A DNA stretch of 64,000 nucleotides from Nocardia arizonensis (GTDB taxonomy: Bacteria; Actinomycetota; Actinomycetes; Mycobacteriales; Mycobacteriaceae), in contig NZ_LGYZ01000092.1 of the NCBI RefSeq assembly GCF_001310275.1, positions 124,001-188,000 on the forward strand. The letters run 5' to 3'. The notes under the pieces were generated by a model. The model saw nothing but the letters and a program-made list of their open reading frames with translations, did no database searches and was not told the origin of the DNA. Shown one piece after another: positions 60,259-64,000 of this stretch. The position numbers and the translations under genes are program-made. Every line of letters starts with the position of its first letter. Within the stretch, counting starts at the first letter, position 1.

Positions 60259-60918
60259 TCACGCCATCCATTCGGGTTTGATCGGCAGACCGTGTTCGGC
60301 CCGGTATTCGCAGATCGCCTTGAGGTTGTCCATCTCCAGTTGGTGTCCGGCGGAGAACATGTCCCAGAAGTCGCCGACCCACACCGGCCGCTTGGCGGGC
60401 GCGGTCTCGGGATAGGGATTCTCGTCGTAGAAGGGGTGCTTGCAGTTCATCCACAGCACCACCGACCCGGGCTTGTCGAAGACGACCTGCGCGTCCACGA
60501 CCCGCATGAGATAGATCATCCACAGGTGTTTGCCCTGGTCCCAGGCACAGTGGTAGTCGACGGTCATGGCATCGGGATTGGCGACGGTCCTGGTGTAGAT
60601 CTTGGTGGCGTCACCGAGGCGGTCGTATGCCAGCCACAGCCCCGGATCCTCGGTTTCGACGAATCCGCGCAGGCTGTAGGTCCACTCCTCGAGCGACCTG
60701 GTGTCGGCGAGGTATTCGTACACCTCGCGCGGCGGCGCGGCGATATACGCCTGGACGGGGCAGTACTCGCCGAAGACCTGCTCGTGCGGGTAGACCGACC
60801 GCAGCATGTCCATGATGATCGGCGTGGTCGCGTCCTTGTCGGAGTTCTCGATGCGCAGCACTCCCGGGACGACGTCGTCGGGGATATCGCTGAGGGCGGG
60901 CAGGGCGCTGAGGGTCAC
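60259..60918 (-). CDS. SRPBCC (START-like) family protein
   Basis: A GTG at 60918 with GGAGGAACCC upstream overlaps the ThDP gene stop (GTGA) and gives 219 residues. VQAYIAAPPREVYEYLADTR near residue 53 and SLEEWTYSLRGFVETE match the start of the polyketide cyclase/START-like fold, which has a deep hydrophobic pocket. About 50 residues at each end extend beyond a plain SRPBCC domain. It may hold and cyclise or dehydrate the product of the operon. No catalytic residue can be named from sequence. Confidence 0.87.
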   Translation of the reverse strand: MTLSALPALSDIPDDVVPGVLRIENSDKDATTPIIMDMLRSVYPHEQVFGEYCPVQAYIAAPPREVYEYLADTRSLEEWTYSLRGFVETEDPGLWLAYDRLGDATKIYTRTVANPDAMTVDYHCAWDQGKHLWMIYLMRVVDAQVVFDKPGSVVLWMNCKHPFYDENPYPETAPAKRPVWVGDFWDMFSAGHQLEMDNLKAICEYRAEHGLPIKPEWMA

Positions 60919-62576
60919 GGGTTCCTCCTGGTTGGTTCGGCGGATGACAGGAACGGAGCGAAGGGCGGTATCTCGTCGGTATCGCACTCGACGGACAGGA
61001 ACGACGGTCCGTACGTGTGCAGGCAGTATTCGAGCGCGGACCCGAGTTCGTCGGGGCGGCGCACGGAACGGGTGGGCAGACCCGGGAACATGGCGGCGAC
61101 GCCCTCCCCGGGACGGGCCGCGCGGAAGCGGTTGAAGCTGTATCTGTTGCGGTAGTAGAGCTGTTCGCGGGTGACGCACATGGCGTGCGCGTTGTTGTTG
61201 AAGACGATGAACGTGACGGGCAGGTCGTATTCGACCGCGGTGTGCACCTCCATGCCGTGCATGTAGAACGCGCCGTCACCGGCGATGACGACGGTGCGGC
61301 GACCGCGGGCGAACGCCGACCCGATGCCCGCTCCGAAGGCGTAACCCATTCCGCCCATGCCGAGGGCGACCGTGAACCGTCCGCCGGGCGGAACCCGCAG
61401 ATGGTGCACGACGGCGGCGCCGGTGTTGCCCGCGTCGGCGAAGACGTCGGTGCCCGCGGGCAGCGCCGCCTCGATGGCCTCGACCACCTCTCGGTAACGC
61501 AGGCCCGGCCCCTGTGCGGCGGGCACCTCCAGCGTGCCGAGGGGCGCGGCGACACGTTCCACTTCGGTTGTCGGGCCGTCGAATTCGGCGACGAGGTCGG
61601 CGAGGGTCGCGGCGAGGTCGGTGCTGGTGGCGTGGATGCTCGGTATGTACGGTTCGACCGCGCCGATACTGGCGACCCGGCAGTCGGCGAGCGGGCCGTC
61701 GAGTCCGGTGCGGCTGGTCACCGGCATGGGCGTGCCGACGAGCAGGCACAGCGCCGCCGAGCGGACGGCCGCGATCAGGTCGGGGTGGCCCATACTGCCC
61801 GCGACGCCGCGGAAGCCGGGGCCGAGGTTGTCGTAGGTGTCCTTGGCATCCGGCGCGACACCCACCGACGCGTCCAGAGCCGCCGCTAGCGCGGCGAATT
61901 CGTCCCGGGCGTCGTCGCGGGCGATCTGGTCGCCCGCGATGAGGACCACCTTGCCGGTGCGCCGGGCGGCCACGAGTGCCGCGCGCACCCGGGCGATGCC
62001 CTCGTCGTCGCGCGTCGCGGTCGCGGCGGTAAGGGCGACCGGTGCGTGGTCCAGGCTCGCCTGCTGAATGTCTTTGGGCAGCAACAGAACCGCGGGTCCG
62101 CCGGTATGCGCGGCGCGGATGGCGTCGGTGACCGCGCCGGGCAAATCGCCGACATCGTCGACGCGCGCGCAATAGCGGGTGATCGCGCCGAACAGCCGCC
62201 TCGCGTCGATGGTGCCCGCCTTCCCGCTGGAGTCCTGGAAGGCCCCGCGTCCTTCCAGCGCGGTCGGCGCCTGCCCGACCAATGCCAGCACCGGAACCCG
62301 GGAAGCATATGACTCGGCAAGTCCGGCAACGAGATTCATCGCGCCGCCGCCGGATGTCGCGGCCACGACGCCGAGTCCGCCGGTGCTGCGGGCGTAGCCG
62401 TCGGCCATGGTGGCCGCGGAGAACTCGTGCTTGGCGATCACGCCCGCGACACCGTCGGGGGAGTCGAAGATCGCGTCGTAGAGATCCTCGATATTGGCCC
62501 CGTCGACCCCGAAGATATGTCGCACACCCGTGGTGGCGACCGCTCGAACCAGATAGTCCACGGCCCTGCTGGGCAT
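60915..62576 (-). CDS. Thiamine diphosphate-dependent enzyme (acetolactate synthase-like)
   Basis: The ATG at 62576 has AAAGGAG upstream and gives 553 residues. The N-terminal Pyr domain has VIAKHEFSAATMADGYARST with Glu51, the residue that activates ThDP. The C-terminal PP domain has VVIAGDGAFYMHGMEVHTAV and then FIVFNNNAH, the GDG-(x)n-N ThDP/Mg motif. Paralogues include acetolactate synthase, benzoylformate decarboxylase and acyloin-forming enzymes. It is first in the operon and probably decarboxylates an oxo-acid and adds the acyl anion to an aldehyde or acyl acceptor. No ilvN-type regulatory subunit is next to it. Confidence 0.93.
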   Translation of the reverse strand: MPSRAVDYLVRAVATTGVRHIFGVDGANIEDLYDAIFDSPDGVAGVIAKHEFSAATMADGYARSTGGLGVVAATSGGGAMNLVAGLAESYASRVPVLALVGQAPTALEGRGAFQDSSGKAGTIDARRLFGAITRYCARVDDVGDLPGAVTDAIRAAHTGGPAVLLLPKDIQQASLDHAPVALTAATATRDDEGIARVRAALVAARRTGKVVLIAGDQIARDDARDEFAALAAALDASVGVAPDAKDTYDNLGPGFRGVAGSMGHPDLIAAVRSAALCLLVGTPMPVTSRTGLDGPLADCRVASIGAVEPYIPSIHATSTDLAATLADLVAEFDGPTTEVERVAAPLGTLEVPAAQGPGLRYREVVEAIEAALPAGTDVFADAGNTGAAVVHHLRVPPGGRFTVALGMGGMGYAFGAGIGSAFARGRRTVVIAGDGAFYMHGMEVHTAVEYDLPVTFIVFNNNAHAMCVTREQLYYRNRYSFNRFRAARPGEGVAAMFPGLPTRSVRRPDELGSALEYCLHTYGPSFLSVECDTDEIPPFAPFLSSAEPTRRNP

Positions 62577-62729
62577 GGCGCTCCTTTCCGCGGTGTCCCG
62601 CCGGATGGCGCTGACAGCGCAACCCGAGGTCATTGCCTCGTACACGAGGAAATACGGAGCGGCGGTCGCGGGGGTTCAACGCCGTCCGAAGATTTGCCAT
62701 AAAGATCGGATAACCGCACGTCTTGCGTG

Positions 62730-62750
62730 TACGTATACATCTACGTATAT
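62730..62750. promoter_or_regulatory. Operator-like repeats upstream of the EXLDI regulator
   Basis: TACGTATAC (62730-62738) and TACGTATAT (62742-62750) repeat with a 12-base period, end seven bases before the EXLDI start and stand out as AT-rich. They fit a ribbon-helix-helix type operator bound in tandem. Confidence 0.6.
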
Positions 62751-62757
62751 TCGGTTC

Positions 62758-63276
62758 ATGCCGAATAAGACGATCTACGTATCCGACGACGACCTGCCCC
62801 TCTTCCAGCGGGCGCAGGAGTTGGTCGGCGGCAATCTCTCCGGTGCGGTGACCACGGCCCTGCGCCGTTTCATCGAGCTCGAGGAAGGTCGTCGCGAGGG
62901 ATACGACGAGATCGTGTTGCGCGTCGGTCACGACGGGGTCAGGCAGGTTCGCTTCTCCGGCGTCCTGCTCGGCGAATGGCACGACACCAACGACAAGCGC
63001 ATGGAGCACGTGCGGGTGTACCGCACGCGCAAGGGCAAGCTCGCCATGCACGCCCACTACGCCGACTGGTCGGACTTTCCGGTCGAATCCAAGAACTGGC
63101 TCCGCGATCTCAAGGACTGGCGGCGCATGCTCGGCTTCGGCGAACAGGATTGGGGCGATTTCATTTTCACCGTATTCGACACGCTCGAAGAACTGAAGGG
63201 GGAGATTCCCGGCCGGCTCTACCGGCGGGTGGCCGACGCCATCGGTCGGCCCACGGTGGAGGATCTCGACATCTGA
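62758..63276 (+). CDS. EXLDI family protein (RHH-like putative regulator)
   Basis: The ATG at 62758 gives 172 residues. The N-terminus, MPNKTIYVSDDDLPLFQRAQ ... LVGGNLSGAVTTALRRFIEL, is like a ribbon-helix-helix DNA-binding domain. The last residues VEDLDI carry the ExLDI signature that names TIGR04342. The middle region is rich in Trp and His (GEWHDTNDKRMEHVRVYRTR, AHYADWSDFPVESKNWL). Family members sit before DrrA-type ABC transporters, as here. It probably represses its own gene and the exporter at 63383. No ligand is known. Confidence 0.9.
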   Translation: MPNKTIYVSDDDLPLFQRAQELVGGNLSGAVTTALRRFIELEEGRREGYDEIVLRVGHDGVRQVRFSGVLLGEWHDTNDKRMEHVRVYRTRKGKLAMHAHYADWSDFPVESKNWLRDLKDWRRMLGFGEQDWGDFIFTVFDTLEELKGEIPGRLYRRVADAIGRPTVEDLDI

Positions 63277-63277
63277 T

Positions 63278-63294
63278 CGTTCCGCCTCGGAACG
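63278..63294 (+). terminator. Short hairpin after the EXLDI gene
   Basis: A 7-bp stem (63278-63284 with 63288-63294) and 3-base loop start two bases after the EXLDI stop. It may be a weak terminator or attenuator before the ABC transporter gene. Confidence 0.45.
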
Positions 63295-63337
63295 ACGTAT
63301 CCCGAACACCGACCCCGAGGGCCGGTGTCGATGAAAC

Positions 63338-63351
63338 ATGCATTCATGCAT
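63338..63351. promoter_or_regulatory. Inverted repeat upstream of the DrrA-like gene
   Basis: ATGCATTCATGCAT has 6-bp arms around a 2-base centre and lies 31 bases before the ABC ATPase start, within an AT-rich stretch (63334-63370). It may be a promoter operator, different in sequence from the repeats before the EXLDI gene. Confidence 0.5.
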
Positions 63352-63382
63352 ATCTATTCATCTATCATTGGAGGGAACAAAT

Positions 63383-64000
<618 letters not shown>

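Noticed and set aside
61276..63351. Minus-strand open frame of 691 codons reaching over the EXLDI gene
   Set aside because: It shifts frame relative to the ThDP enzyme and has no motif. The ThDP and EXLDI genes account for the region.

Overview
The window is about 64 kb of very GC-rich, densely coded chromosomal DNA from an actinobacterium of the Mycobacteriales, most probably Nocardia or a close relative. The evidence is a block with the same content and orientation as Rv0046c-Rv0051 of Mycobacterium tuberculosis (ino1, PadR, DUF1707, DUF5318, ponA1, GT-C glycosyltransferase), an LpqY-SugAB-like importer, LpqH- and antigen 85-like exported proteins, a glucosylglycerate hydrolase and an F420-type oxidoreductase. 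I see no rRNA, tRNA, CRISPR array, intact insertion sequence or prophage.

Layout. 1-14 kb is a tellurium-resistance-type (Ter) stress island. It has a DUF475 membrane protein (cut by the left edge), a canonical TerD, a tight five-gene operon (coiled-coil protein, CitE-like lyase, PRTase-TRSP, StiP/PELOTA PRTase, HAD phosphatase), an antigen-85-like esterase, three AIM24 proteins and, divergent from them, two TerD-domain fusions. 14-23.4 kb is a conserved cell-envelope block: cold-shock protein, GT-C glycosyltransferase, PonA1, a DUF5318 protein, two DUF1707 proteins, a PadR regulator and Ino1. 23.4-39.5 kb is mixed: a small repeat cluster, two GyrI-like proteins, a second class A PBP, an LpqY-SugA-SugB-like sugar importer (its SugC-like ATPase lies 7 kb away), DUF2786 plus metallohydrolase, MenC, thiolase plus HxlR regulator, a serine beta-lactamase-like hydrolase, an LLM oxidoreductase and a histidine-rich metal-binding protein.

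39.5-45 kb carries a four-gene minus-strand operon with overlapping starts: two proteins I cannot assign, a TPR protein and a CHAT (caspase-like) protease. This is the best candidate for an undescribed system. 45-58 kb holds an LpqH-like lipoprotein, a PhoX phosphatase, a GH25 lysozyme, GgH, an SDR, a polysaccharide deacetylase, a toxin-antitoxin pair in HigBA order with a perfect 18-bp operator, LeuS, and small membrane and cupin proteins.

58-62.6 kb is a compact, translationally coupled biosynthetic cassette: ThDP enzyme, SRPBCC protein, KAS III-like condensing enzyme with an altered catalytic triad, and PLP aminotransferase. It looks able to build and aminate a small acyl or alpha-hydroxyketone product. 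At the right edge an EXLDI-family regulator with operator-like repeats precedes a DrrA-type ABC exporter ATPase that runs off the end.
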